Below, piece by piece: positions 1 to 8,966 of a stretch of DNA of 64,000 bases. The DNA is from an uncultured bacterium. GTDB lineage: Bacteria; Bacillota; Clostridia; Lachnospirales; Lachnospiraceae. Each line of letters begins with the position of its first letter. Position 1 is the stretch's first letter. The notes under the pieces are model-generated. The model worked only from the letters and a program-made list of their open reading frames with translations. It made no database searches and was not told the origin of the DNA. The position numbers and the translations under genes are program-made. The stretch is taken from NCBI GenBank assembly GCA_905215405.1, contig CAJMQE010000009.1, positions 9,716 through 73,715 of the forward strand, in the 5' to 3' direction.

Positions 1-1622
1 CCATACTGTGTGATCATCGCTCTTGCCATCTTAGTAGCTTTTTCAATATCATTGGATGCACCTGTTGTTACTGTATCAAATACTACTTCTTCTGCAGCAC
101 GACCGCCCAGTAATGTAACAAGTCTTGATAACATTTCGTCCTTTGTCATCAGATACTTTTCTTCTTCAGGTACCTGCATAACATATCCGAGAGATCCCAT
201 TGTTCTAGGTACAATTGTGATCTTCTGTACAGGCTCTGCATTTTTCTTTAATGCTGTGATCAATGCATGACCAACTTCATGGTAAGCAACTGTCTGTTTC
301 TCTTCTTTTCCAAGAATTCTATCTTTCTTTTCTTTACCTGCTATAACCACTTCAACTGATTCAAAAAGATCTGCCTGTGAGACATATTTTCTTCCATGTT
401 TTACAGCATTGATTGCAGCTTCATTGATCATATTCGCAAGATCAGATCCTACTGCACCACTTGTTGCAAGTGCAATTGCATCAAGATCAACGGTATCATC
501 CATAAGTACACCCTTAGAATGAACCTTTAATGTATCGACACGACCTTTCAGGTCTGGTTTATCAACAATAATTCTTCTGTCCAGACGACCTGGTCTTAAA
601 AGTGCCTTATCCAGTACTTCCGGTCTGTTTGTTGCAGCCAGAATGAAAAGGCCCTTGGAAGAATCGAATCCGTCCATTTCTGAAAGCAGCTGGTTCAATG
701 TCTGCTCACGTTCATCATTTCCACCGCCATAACGGGAATCTCTACTCTTACCGATCGCATCAATTTCATCGATAAAAATAATACATGGCGCAGACTGTTG
801 TGCCTGTTTGAACAAATCTCTTACTCGAGATGCACCAACACCTACGAACATTTCAACAAAGTCAGAACCTGACAGTGAGAAAAATGGAACTTTTGCTTCT
901 CCGGCTACCGCTTTTGCAAGTAATGTCTTACCTGTACCTGGAGGGCCGACAAGAAGTGCTCCCTTTGGAAGTTTTGCACCAATGTTGGCATACTTTTCAG
1001 GGTTATGCAGGAAATCCACAATTTCCGTAAGGGATTCTTTGGATTCATCCTGTCCAGCTACATCTTTAAATGTAACACCTGTTTCTTTCTGTACATAGAC
1101 CTTAGCCGTACTCTTGCCAACGCCCATGCCGCCCATCATGCCGCCACCTTTTGATATCTTTTTGTATATAAAACCAAAAAGAAGGTAAGCGATCAGGATT
1201 GGAAGAATATAAAAAAGAATAAAATCGATTACAGATGAACTCTTATCTGGAATATATCCTTTGAATTCAATTCCTTTATCCTCCAGTAACGGAAGGATCT
1301 CATCATCATTTAAAAGTCCTGTATAATACGTATATTTAATGTTACCAAGCACTGTTTCTTCCTGTACAGGCTCAATTACAATTCGATCTGATTCAAATGA
1401 TACTGAAACTACCTGATCATTATTTACCATATCAAGGAACTGATTGTATGGAATTTCTTTGTATGTTGCACTCTTTACCATGCTGCTTAGCATGTTCAGT
1501 CCAATAAATGCAAGCAGTACAGCAATAATCAGAACTACTGCTGTCTGATTGAACTTCGGCCCCTTTTTATCTCCATTTCGATTCTGATTATTTGGATTTC
1601 TGTTACCTCCGTTATTATCCAT
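1..1622 (-). CDS. ftsH: ATP-dependent zinc metalloprotease FtsH (3' end cut by window)
   Basis: Membrane-anchored AAA+ protease that degrades misfolded and regulatory membrane or cytosolic proteins. My translation of the minus strand from ATG 1622 gives about 540 residues with no stop, so the C-terminal part lies outside the window. It shows an Asn-rich N-terminus, TM1 at about 26-45, an extracytoplasmic domain at about 46-128, TM2 at about 131-152, Walker A GPPGTGKT at about 226-233, Walker B with IDEID, the SRH arginine region RPGRLDRR, and the zinc site HEVGH at about 448-452. A site reading GAGGTG lies 5 bases before the start. The gene is read leftward, with the GC-rich repeat array upstream. 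Family assignment is secure. Confidence 0.97.
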   Translation of the reverse strand, partial: MDNNGGNRNPNNQNRNGDKKGPKFNQTAVVLIIAVLLAFIGLNMLSSMVKSATYKEIPYNQFLDMVNNDQVVSVSFESDRIVIEPVQEETVLGNIKYTYYTGLLNDDEILPLLEDKGIEFKGYIPDKSSSVIDFILFYILPILIAYLLFGFIYKKISKGGGMMGGMGVGKSTAKVYVQKETGVTFKDVAGQDESKESLTEIVDFLHNPEKYANIGAKLPKGALLVGPPGTGKTLLAKAVAGEAKVPFFSLSGSDFVEMFVGVGASRVRDLFKQAQQSAPCIIFIDEIDAIGKSRDSRYGGGNDEREQTLNQLLSEMDGFDSSKGLFILAATNRPEVLDKALLRPGRLDRRIIVDKPDLKGRVDTLKVHSKGVLMDDTVDLDAIALATSGAVGSDLANMINEAAINAVKHGRKYVSQADLFESVEVVIAGKEKKDRILGKEEKQTVAYHEVGHALITALKKNAEPVQKITIVPRTMGSLGYVMQVPEEEKYLMTKDEMLSRLVTLLGGRAAEEVVFDTVTTGASNDIEKATKMARAMITQY

Positions 1623-2294
1623 TTCGTCACCTCTTTCTTTTTTCCTAGTACCCATGTGCTGTCTGTTACGAAGCGCACTTCACCAGGTTCATCTGCTGAT
1701 GAGCCCAGCTTTGTATCTGAAATACCTGCATATTCTATGTATGAAGGAATCTGACTTATGACAACTTTTCTACTCTATTATGATAACCGCGAATTTCGAT
1801 ATTACTCGCATTTACAATTTACAATAATTCCTAGCCCATTTTTGATATTTTCTTGTAAGATTTTGTGTTTTTTTGTCGAGTCATCATAAATTATCTGTCT
1901 CATTTTTTTGTTAAGTCAGCTCCGTAATCACATTGAATGACACCAATCATTATAGAGATAAATACAAATAAAATCAACATTTTTAATGGAAATTTAGCGG
2001 TGTTAATAATTATTTTAGAGTTATGAGGGAGGAGGAGACGGTGGCACAGGACGGAATCAACGAAAACACGCTTTCGCTCTGCAGAGACGCAGCGGTACCT
2101 CGGACTGCAAAGAACGCAGTCCGGGGACCGGCGCCCCTGCAAAGGTTTTCTTTTGCTTCCGGCCTGCGCCACCTGTTTCCCACCTCTGTTGGAGTGCGGT
2201 GCTCGGCTCGTTGGCAGAGCGCTAGCTCTGCCAACATTGCTCGCAGAAAATGCGCGGGGCTGGTGATATGGCTTTTGAATATGGGCTGGATCGG
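1623..2294. other. ftsH upstream region with inverted repeats, no gene seen
   Basis: The part next to ftsH (about 1623-2020) is AT-rich and probably carries its leader and promoter. I could not settle a convincing -35/-10 pair. From about 2030 the base composition jumps to GC-rich. Three hairpins stand out: 2101-2123 (8-bp stem CGGACTGC, 7-nt loop), 2128-2142 (a GGGG/CCCC pair), and 2210-2235 (perfect 11-bp stem GTTGGCAGAGC, 4-nt loop). Bases 2051-2100 are an inverted, diverged copy of a segment of the tandem unit that follows. Open frames here are opposite-strand coincidences without ribosome sites. Confidence 0.6.
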
Positions 2295-3398
2295 TTCACG
2301 TTGCATGTTTGGTTATTGGTTCGACGACTCCTAGCAATCTCCAGCATGCCGGTACTTAGGCGGCGTCTTTTGCTGCCTTAGTACCGCTTCGTGATTGCAG
2401 AGCGCAAGCGTGTTTTCGTTGCATGATCAGTTCGACGACTCTTAGTCATCTCCAGCACATGCAACACTTCTGCGCGTCAGAACTCCTGTTGTGCTCTCAT
2501 TCAGCCGTCGCCCCTTTTGTTATGGAGACACTTTGAATAAGGCGGCGAACTGCCTCATGCATTAGAAAACCTTGGCTAGCACGCCGGCACTTAGGCTGCG
2601 TCTTTTGCTGCCTTAGTACCGCTGCGTGATTGCAGAGCGCAAGCGTGTTTTCGTTGCATGATCAGTTCGACGACTCTTAGTCATCTCCAGCACATGCAAC
2701 ACTTCTGCGCGTCAGAACTCCTGTTGTGCTCTCATTCAGCCGTCGCCCCTTTTGTTATGGAGACACTTTGAATAAGGCGGCGAACTGCCTCATGCATTAG
2801 AAAACCTTGGCTAGCACGCCGGCACTTAGGCTGCGTCTTTTGCTGCCTTAGTACCGCTGCGTGATTGCAGAGCGCAAGCGTGTTTTCGTTGCATGATCAG
2901 TTCGACGCCTCTAGTCATCTCCAGCACATGCAACACTTCTGCGCGTCAGAACTCCTGTTGTGCACTCATTCAGCCGTCGTACCTTTGATATGGAGACACT
3001 TCGAATAAGGCGGCGAACTGCTTCATGCATTAGAAAACCTTGGCTAGCACGCCGGCACTTAGGCTGCGTCTTTTGCTGCCTTAGTACCGCTGCGTGATTG
3101 CAGAGCGCAAGCGTGTTTTCGTTGCATGATCAGTTCGACGCCTCTAGTCATCTCCAGCACATGCGAACTTCTGCGCGTCAGAACTCCTGTTGTGCACTCA
3201 TTCAGTAGTCGTCCCTTTGATATGGAGACACTTCGGGTAAGGCGGCGAACTGCTTCATGCATTAGAAAACCTTGGCTAGCATGCCGGCACTTAGGCTGCG
3301 TCTTTTGCTGCCTTAGTACCGCTGCGTGATTGCAGAGCGCAAGCGTGTTTTCGTTGCATGATCAGTTCGACGCCTCTAGTCATCTCCAGCACATGCGA
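2295..3398. repeat. GC-rich tandem array, 232-235 bp unit, about 4.5 copies
   Basis: The anchor GTGATTGCAG recurs at 2391, 2626, 2861, 3094 and 3326, giving periods of 235, 235, 233 and 232 bp. Copies are nearly identical over most of their length. A diverged partial copy starts near 2295 and the last copy breaks off near 3398. Each unit holds an imperfect hairpin, GGTACTTAGGCGGC paired with GCTGCCTTAGTACC around a GTCTTTT loop (first copy 2351-2385), and a conserved stretch GCAAGCGTGTTTTCGTTGC. The array is much richer in GC than its surroundings. No convincing protein is encoded. It could be a tandemly amplified dispersed repeat or a set of structured RNAs; the function is unknown. Confidence 0.9.
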
Positions 3399-3436
3399 CT
3401 GCTGTCAGTCCACAACTGCAAGTTCCCTAGCGCATA

Positions 3437-3477
3437 CAAAAAAGACGTCCGCCACATTTTTATATGGCGAGCGTCTT
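3437..3477 (-). terminator. Intrinsic terminator downstream of pyrG
   Basis: Read leftward, the stem AAGACG..CGCCA pairs with TGGCG..CGTCTT and is followed by a run of Ts (the CAAAAAA at 3437-3443 on the + strand). It ends the leftward pyrG transcript and leaves a 3' untranslated stretch of about 230 nt. Confidence 0.8.
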
Positions 3478-3707
3478 ACTCTATCAGAAATTCCGAAATC
3501 CTGTGGAATAGAAAAACTGCATGTCCGTACAGCAACTATACACAGATGATTATACTCAGATTGCCGGATGTGGGGAGTCCACATCTGCGTACGGTACAAT
3601 TCATTTTTCTAGGCAGATTTCTTCTTTGTCTGCTTTTATATGGATACCATGAAACCTGGCACCAGCTTATACTAGTTTCTGTTCAATACAATATATTTCA
3701 CAGAAAA
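3478..3707 (-). other. Structured 3' region between pyrG and its terminator
   Basis: Between the pyrG stop and the terminator lie further complementary arms: GATGTGG/CCACATC at about 3568-3588, and CCGTAC/GTACGG pairs around it. A TATAAT on the minus strand sits between the arms, so a small independent RNA ending at 3437 is possible. I cannot match it to a known RNA family and see no ribosome site for a peptide. Confidence 0.35.
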
Positions 3708-5318
3708 CTATCTATTCTTTTCGTGTGCAAGTGAAGCTGCAACGAAACCTTTAAATAATGGATGTGGTCTGTTTGGTCTTGATTTCAATTCTGGATGAGC
3801 CTGAGTTGCAACGAACCATGGATGATCTTTTAATTCGACCATTTCTACGATTCTTCCGTCAGGTGACATACCTGAAAGTACCATACCATTTTCTGTAAGA
3901 ACTTTTCTGTAATCGTTATTTACTTCATAACGATGACGATGTCTTTCATGAATTGTTTCTTCCTGATACAGTTCATATGCTTTTGAATTCTTGTCCAGAA
4001 CACATGGATAAGAACCAAGTCTTAATGTACCGCCGATATCGTCGATACCTTCCTGATCTGGCATAAGGTGAATTACAGGATGTGTTGTATCTGGTTTTAA
4101 TTCAACACTATGTGCATCTGAATAACCAATTACATCTCTTGCGAACTCTACGATTGATAACTGCATACCAAGGCAAAGACCAAGGAATGGAATCTTATTT
4201 TCACGAGCATAGCGAATTGCCTGAATCTTTCCTTCAATACCTCTGTCACCAAATCCACCTGGAACAAGGATACCATCTACTTCAGAAAGAATCTCAGCTG
4301 CATTTTCAGCAGTTACTGTTTCAGAATCAACCCATTTGATTGTAACATCAGTTGAGTTAGCAACACCACCGTGTTTTAATGCTTCAACAACACTGATATA
4401 TGCATCATGAAGCTGGATGTATTTACCAACAAGTGCTACTGTTACCTTGTTCTTTGGATTCTTCCATGCTGTACACATAGCTCTCCATTCTGCAAGATCT
4501 GGTTCTGGGCACTCAAGGTTCAGACATTTACAAGCAACCTGTGCAAGGTGTTCTTCTTCCATTGCAAGTGGTGCTTCATATAAAATATCAACATCAAGAT
4601 TCTGAAGTACCTGATCTTTTGGAACATTACAGAATAAAGCGATTTTATCTTTGATTCCGTCATCGAGTGGATGCTCTGTACGGCAAACAATGATATCAGG
4701 CTGAATTCCCATGCCCTGAAGTTCCTTAACACTTGCCTGTGTTGGTTTTGTCTTCATTTCTCCTGAAGCTGAAAGATATGGAATCAGTGTTACATGAATG
4801 AGAATTGCATTTTCACGTCCTACTTCATGCTGGAACTGACGAATTGATTCGAGGAATGGCTGGCTTTCGATATCGCCAACAGTTCCGCCGACTTCAATAA
4901 TAGCAATTTTTGTTTCTTCTGATGAATAATCTCTGTAGAAACGGCTCTTGATTTCGTTTGTAATATGAGGAATAACCTGAACAGTACCTCCTCCAAAATC
5001 TCCTCTTCTTTCCTTAGAAAGAACAGACCAGTAGATTTTACCAGTTGTTACATTAGAATTCTTATTAAGACTTTCGTCGATGAAACGTTCATAATGACCA
5101 AGATCAAGATCTGTCTCTGCGCCATCATCAGTTACGAATACTTCTCCATGCTGGATTGGATTCATTGTACCTGGGTCTATGTTAATGTATGGGTCGAATT
5201 TCTGCATTGTGACTGAAAAACCACGGGACTTTAATAAACGTCCGAGAGAAGCAGCGGTAATTCCTTTACCTAAACCTGAAACAACTCCTCCTGTTACAAA
5301 TACATACTTAACGGGCAT
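3708..5318 (-). CDS. pyrG: CTP synthase
   Basis: Converts UTP to CTP using ATP and glutamine, the last step of pyrimidine nucleotide synthesis. The 536-residue length is normal for the family. The N-terminal amidoligase domain (about 1-266) starts with the signature [12 protein letters not shown] and has the [13 protein letters not shown] segment. The C-terminal class I glutamine amidotransferase domain has its nucleophile in GLCLGMQ (C at about 382) and the HPE pair at about 508/510. The start is set by AAGGAGG about 8 bases upstream. The leader shows no C-rich initiation run or attenuator of the kind that controls pyrG in Bacillus. The glycan cluster in this window uses CTP for both CDP-sugars and CMP-AEP, but pyrG is distant and housekeeping. 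Confidence 0.98.
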   Translation of the reverse strand: MPVKYVFVTGGVVSGLGKGITAASLGRLLKSRGFSVTMQKFDPYINIDPGTMNPIQHGEVFVTDDGAETDLDLGHYERFIDESLNKNSNVTTGKIYWSVLSKERRGDFGGGTVQVIPHITNEIKSRFYRDYSSEETKIAIIEVGGTVGDIESQPFLESIRQFQHEVGRENAILIHVTLIPYLSASGEMKTKPTQASVKELQGMGIQPDIIVCRTEHPLDDGIKDKIALFCNVPKDQVLQNLDVDILYEAPLAMEEEHLAQVACKCLNLECPEPDLAEWRAMCTAWKNPKNKVTVALVGKYIQLHDAYISVVEALKHGGVANSTDVTIKWVDSETVTAENAAEILSEVDGILVPGGFGDRGIEGKIQAIRYARENKIPFLGLCLGMQLSIVEFARDVIGYSDAHSVELKPDTTHPVIHLMPDQEGIDDIGGTLRLGSYPCVLDKNSKAYELYQEETIHERHRHRYEVNNDYRKVLTENGMVLSGMSPDGRIVEMVELKDHPWFVATQAHPELKSRPNRPHPLFKGFVAASLAHEKNR

Positions 5319-5366
5319 TGATGTACCTCCTTGTGAATAAATGACTATTTTTTAAACAATTATTAC

Positions 5367-5372
5367 ATTATA
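5367..5372 (-). promoter_or_regulatory. Candidate -10 of the pyrG promoter
   Basis: The minus strand reads TATAAT here, 49 nt before the pyrG start codon. A weak TGGTAA lies 17 bp upstream as a possible -35. Confidence 0.45.
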
Positions 5373-5576
5373 CAACTTTTTTCGATTGATTACCACTACA
5401 TTTTTTACCTTTTTAAGATTTATGCAAAATGCCGAGTGAGATTCTATTCATAGCAGACGAAATGTACGTAATATACATATAGAAAGATATTAATAAAAAG
5501 TGTGACTTTAGACTCAATCTGTTATGGTATTAGTATGACCAGTCTTCAGTTTCCTATTGCGTTTTCCGATACAAAA

Positions 5577-5605
5577 TTGGATTTTCATACAAAGTATGGT
5601 ATGAT
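5577..5605 (+). promoter_or_regulatory. Sigma-A-type promoter of the ABC-2 operon
   Basis: TTGGAT at 5577-5582 and TATGAT at 5600-5605 with an exact 17-bp spacer, 134 nt before the first ATG of the operon. Confidence 0.6.
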
Positions 5606-5739
5606 TTGCTTCATATGAATTCAAAAATGAAGTTTCATTTATTTTTGTGACAGCTTTTATGAACGTACACAACAACAAAAGCAGTACTTGTAACATTATT
5701 AAATGTACATGAACAGCTGTATAAAAGAAAGGAACCCAA

Positions 5740-6426
5740 ATGATCCAGGTAACAGACATCTACAAAAACTATGGAAAGAAGAAAGTACTCGAAGGTGCCT
5801 CTTTCCATGTCAACAAAGGCGAGTGCGTCAGTATCGTGGGTGGAAATGGTTGTGGTAAATCAACTCTCCTGTCCATTTTATCCGGTGCTGCAAAAGCAAC
5901 ATCCGGCAAGATCCGTTATAACAACGAAGATCCTGTCTCCAATCCAAAATTATTTTCCAAATATATCGGATATATTCCGCAGGAGAATCCTCTGATGGAT
6001 AAATTATCCGTCCTCGATAACCTGAAATTCTGGTATTGTGAAACCGATCGAGATCTCAAGGAAGATCTGAAAACAGGAATTCCTGCAAAGTTCGGCCTTA
6101 CATCCTATAAAAATTACGCCGTTGAGAAATTATCCGGCGGTATGAAAAAGCGTCTGAGCATTGCCTGCTCCATCGCAAAGAACCCTCCTATCCTGATTCT
6201 TGATGAACCAGGTGCATCTCTTGATATTTTGTGTAAGGAAGATATCAAAAATTATTTAAAAAGTTATTTAGCTGATGGTGGCACTGTAATTCTTACCAGC
6301 CACGAGGAAGGGGAACTGGCGATCTGTGACCGTATGTACTTGCTCTCAGAGGGTACCCTGACAGAACTTCCAGATAAACCGACCGGACATAAGTTAATGG
6401 AAAGGATCACACAGTCTCATGGCTAA
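5740..6426 (+). CDS. ABC transporter ATP-binding protein (ABC-2 exporter)
   Basis: Cytoplasmic ATPase subunit that powers the two membrane proteins encoded next to it. The 228 residues include Walker A GGNGCGKST (about 34-42), ABC signature LSGGMKKRL (about 131-139), Walker B ILILDEP followed by the D-loop, and the switch His in LTSHE. The start has AAAGGA six bases upstream. The stop overlaps the next start by 8 bp, implying translational coupling. The family resembles DrrA/YhgE-type drug, lipid or peptide exporters. The substrate cannot be told from sequence. Confidence 0.92.
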   Translation: MIQVTDIYKNYGKKKVLEGASFHVNKGECVSIVGGNGCGKSTLLSILSGAAKATSGKIRYNNEDPVSNPKLFSKYIGYIPQENPLMDKLSVLDNLKFWYCETDRDLKEDLKTGIPAKFGLTSYKNYAVEKLSGGMKKRLSIACSIAKNPPILILDEPGASLDILCKEDIKNYLKSYLADGGTVILTSHEEGELAICDRMYLLSEGTLTELPDKPTGHKLMERITQSHG

Positions 6427-7639
6427 ATATTTTTTATACTTCAGGCTTACATTAAAATCAGCCTGCAAGTCATTACCAAAAATCGTTGCAGGAACTGCTA
6501 TTTTTGCTGTTCTGCTTGTTCTCGCAGCTTTGGGCATCATGAAAAGCCAGGGCGATTCCGCTTCTGTTCAGCCGATGCCTGTTGGCCTCGTCCTTCCCGA
6601 CGATGGTGATGAATACACCGAGTTTGCCTTTGATTTCATCAGTGAAATCGATTCGATCAAGACCGTCTGCACTTTTGAACAGATGAGCCGGGACGAAGCC
6701 TTTGATAAACTTGATGACCGCGAAGTCGCTGCTGTCATTCTGTTACCTGATGATTTTGCAGAACACATTTTAAATGGTACCAATACTCCCGCAGATATTG
6801 TGCTTCCAACAACCGGAATCACTTCCCAGTCTGCACTGTTCCGTTCCCTTGTCACTGCCGGAGTCGATGATCTGGCTGCTGCACAGGCCGGAATCTACGC
6901 TGCAGATGATGTCTGTCGGATTTATTCCATTCAGGATGGTATCCGTCATTCAGAAAAAGTATTAAATAAGGAATATTTTGCATATGCACTTGACCGAAGT
7001 GTGTACTTTAAAGAGCAGAACGTTTCTGCGACCGGTGATCTGAGTACGACCCAGTTCTACCTGTGTTCCGGTCTACTTGGTCTGCTCTTCCTATCCGGTA
7101 TCTCCTGCTTCGATCTGTTCCGGAAAGAATCTGGCGCATTGCAAATGTGCCTGAAACGAGAAGGCCTTCAGCAATGGTTTCAGAACGTCTGTAAAATTGC
7201 CAGCGTCAGCATACTGTATTTTCTGATTCTCGCTATTCTGCTGATAATTGGAAAATCCACAATTCAATCCAAAGAAATTGCAGCTCTGATTCCTGCCCTT
7301 AATTTAGCTAATCTGACTGCACTGTTTTGCATTATTTTCTGTATCTTTGCCATTATATTTCTCATTTACCAGCTGGCTGGTCATCCATCAACAGGTGTTA
7401 TTCTGTTGTTCTTGCTCGCTGTCGGTATGTTGTTCGCATCTGGAAATATTATTCCAGCCGTGTTCCTTCCAAAGGCATTTGCAACGATCGGATTACTGAT
7501 GCCGACCACTTATCTGAGTCATCTTGGCCAGGAAATCCTGCTTGCCCAGGTAAATGTTCTCACGATCCTGCCCGTACTTTTCATCGCACTGTGCGCTGTC
7601 ATCATTTCTGCGATTTGCGATAAAATTGCTACCAGATAA
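6419..7639 (+). CDS. ABC-2 type permease, first subunit
   Basis: The 406-residue membrane protein has the ABC-2 permease layout: one TM near the N-terminus (about 20-42), a long extracytoplasmic domain (about 45-210), then five or six C-terminal TMs (about 212-404). It starts inside the last codons of the ATPase gene. Together with the next gene it probably forms a heterodimeric membrane channel. It shares architecture and short segments with that neighbour (an IPRVGIVL / MPVGLVL-type start of the outer domain), suggesting an old duplication. The exported substrate is unknown. Confidence 0.85.
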   Translation: MAKYFLYFRLTLKSACKSLPKIVAGTAIFAVLLVLAALGIMKSQGDSASVQPMPVGLVLPDDGDEYTEFAFDFISEIDSIKTVCTFEQMSRDEAFDKLDDREVAAVILLPDDFAEHILNGTNTPADIVLPTTGITSQSALFRSLVTAGVDDLAAAQAGIYAADDVCRIYSIQDGIRHSEKVLNKEYFAYALDRSVYFKEQNVSATGDLSTTQFYLCSGLLGLLFLSGISCFDLFRKESGALQMCLKREGLQQWFQNVCKIASVSILYFLILAILLIIGKSTIQSKEIAALIPALNLANLTALFCIIFCIFAIIFLIYQLAGHPSTGVILLFLLAVGMLFASGNIIPAVFLPKAFATIGLLMPTTYLSHLGQEILLAQVNVLTILPVLFIALCAVIISAICDKIATR

Positions 7640-7758
7640 GAGCAGGCGCAATTTCTGTGCCATTATACAGATTATAAAACAACTATAAAACATTGAATCG
7701 ATCATCAAATTGGATGATCACTATGATAAATAAATACGAGATTGGGGAATTCTTTACT

Positions 7759-8835
7759 ATGAAAAAAATAATACTCTGGTTTCTGCTGTTGCAAAAGCGA
7801 CAATTGCACCACATTACTCTTACCGCGCTATTAATTTTAATTCCGGTAACTGCACTGATCGCACAGCAGATTCCTGCCATGCAGGAACAGACGATTCCAC
7901 GGGTCGGCATTGTCCTGACAGATGAAGATGAACTTGCCGTCAAGACTGCGAATGCCCTGAGTCATAATCAGAAATCTGTGGAATTTTATCTCTGTGACTC
8001 AATAGAACAGCTACAAAACGATATTTTAAATAAAGATGCCGATTGCGGTTATGTCTTTTCTGAAGGGCTCACCGCAAAACTCGACAAGAAGTCCTATAAG
8101 GGATGCATCTCTCTGTTAAAGTCCACACCTGGCATGATTCCAGCCTTATCCAGCGAAATTCTTTTTTCGGAAATGTTCCGCATCTATGGAAAAAATATCG
8201 TGACCAACTACATTGCCAAAGACGATCTGTTCTCGGAACTCCGAGCAGATGCCATCTCAAAAGCAGGCGAACAGTATGACTATTATCTTAATGGTGCCGC
8301 CACCTTTCATATTAACTTCAGGACACTCGGTCAGGATGTCACTGAAGTAAGCGACGATCTTGCATCTGTTGCCGATACATCCTCAGCAGCTGCATTTCCA
8401 GTCCGGGGCATTCTGGCTGTCATCCTTTTCATGTCCGGTCTACTGGGCTGTATTCAGTGGCTTAAAGACAGTGAAAATGGAGTTTTTGCACCAATGAGCT
8501 ATGCCTTTATTCACATCAGTCGTTTTCTTTATATTCTGGCTCCTGTACTTTTGTTTGCATGCTCCTCCCTGCTGACCATTTATATCAGCGGTGTCCAGAC
8601 TGGTCTGCTTCATGAAGTTATCGGCATGGTGCTCTATACGATCCTAATATTAGCATTTTGTATTTTGCTTACTTTCTTCGTTCCAAAGAGCATGATACTG
8701 GTATCCCTTCTGCCTGTCCTGATTCTTGGCAGCCTGATTCTTTGTCCGGTCTTTATCAACATGACGCAGTTCGTACCAATTGTAAATATTATTAATAAAT
8801 TGTTCATTCCGTTTTATTATCTGCGGATGTTCTAA
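7759..8835 (+). CDS. ABC-2 type permease, second subunit
   Basis: This 358-residue membrane protein has the same layout as the preceding permease: TM1 at about 17-36, a large outer domain, and six C-terminal TMs from about residue 215. I chose ATG 7759 because GGGGAA lies about 9 bases upstream and MKKIILWFLLL begins a normal membrane start. An in-frame TTG at 7693 would add 22 residues but has no ribosome site. It is the last gene of the operon and is followed by a hairpin terminator. Function is inferred from family and context only. Confidence 0.83.
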   Translation: MKKIILWFLLLQKRQLHHITLTALLILIPVTALIAQQIPAMQEQTIPRVGIVLTDEDELAVKTANALSHNQKSVEFYLCDSIEQLQNDILNKDADCGYVFSEGLTAKLDKKSYKGCISLLKSTPGMIPALSSEILFSEMFRIYGKNIVTNYIAKDDLFSELRADAISKAGEQYDYYLNGAATFHINFRTLGQDVTEVSDDLASVADTSSAAAFPVRGILAVILFMSGLLGCIQWLKDSENGVFAPMSYAFIHISRFLYILAPVLLFACSSLLTIYISGVQTGLLHEVIGMVLYTILILAFCILLTFFVPKSMILVSLLPVLILGSLILCPVFINMTQFVPIVNIINKLFIPFYYLRMF

Positions 8836-8838
8836 AAA

Positions 8839-8920
8839 AAGAACCAGGTCACTAAACCGCCCCCAAATGTCAGATCAAAAATCTAACGATTGGGATGCAA
8901 GTTCAATGTACCTGGTTCTT
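8839..8920. terminator. Bidirectional hairpin between converging transcripts
   Basis: Arms AAGAACCAGGT (8839-8849) and ACCTGGTTCTT (8910-8920) are perfect complements around a 60-nt loop. Leftward transcripts end in a T-run after the stem. Rightward the tail is T-rich but interrupted. Confidence 0.6.
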
Positions 8921-8959
8921 ATTTCTTACTATTTTATTTCTTACTATTTCATTTCTTGT
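8920..8959. repeat. 15-bp direct repeat, about 2.5 units
   Basis: TATTTCTTACTATTT is repeated head to tail and then partly again, directly after the terminator and before the 3' end of the leftward gene. Confidence 0.6.
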
Positions 8960-8966
8960 CTGTTAC

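Larger units (their letters stand above)
5319..5739. other. Divergent promoter region between pyrG and ABC-2 operon
   Basis: AT-rich intergenic stretch of 421 bp that serves both flanking transcripts. Apart from the two promoters listed separately I see no gene and no recognised riboswitch. Confidence 0.6.

Noticed and set aside
2023..3734. Several open frames of 60-134 codons on both strands across the GC-rich array
   Set aside because: They overlap each other on opposite strands, repeat with the tandem unit, lack ribosome sites and show no recognisable protein pattern.
5319..5739. pyrG attenuator of the Bacillus reiterative-transcription type
   Set aside because: No GGGC initiation run and no terminator hairpin between the candidate promoter and the pyrG start.
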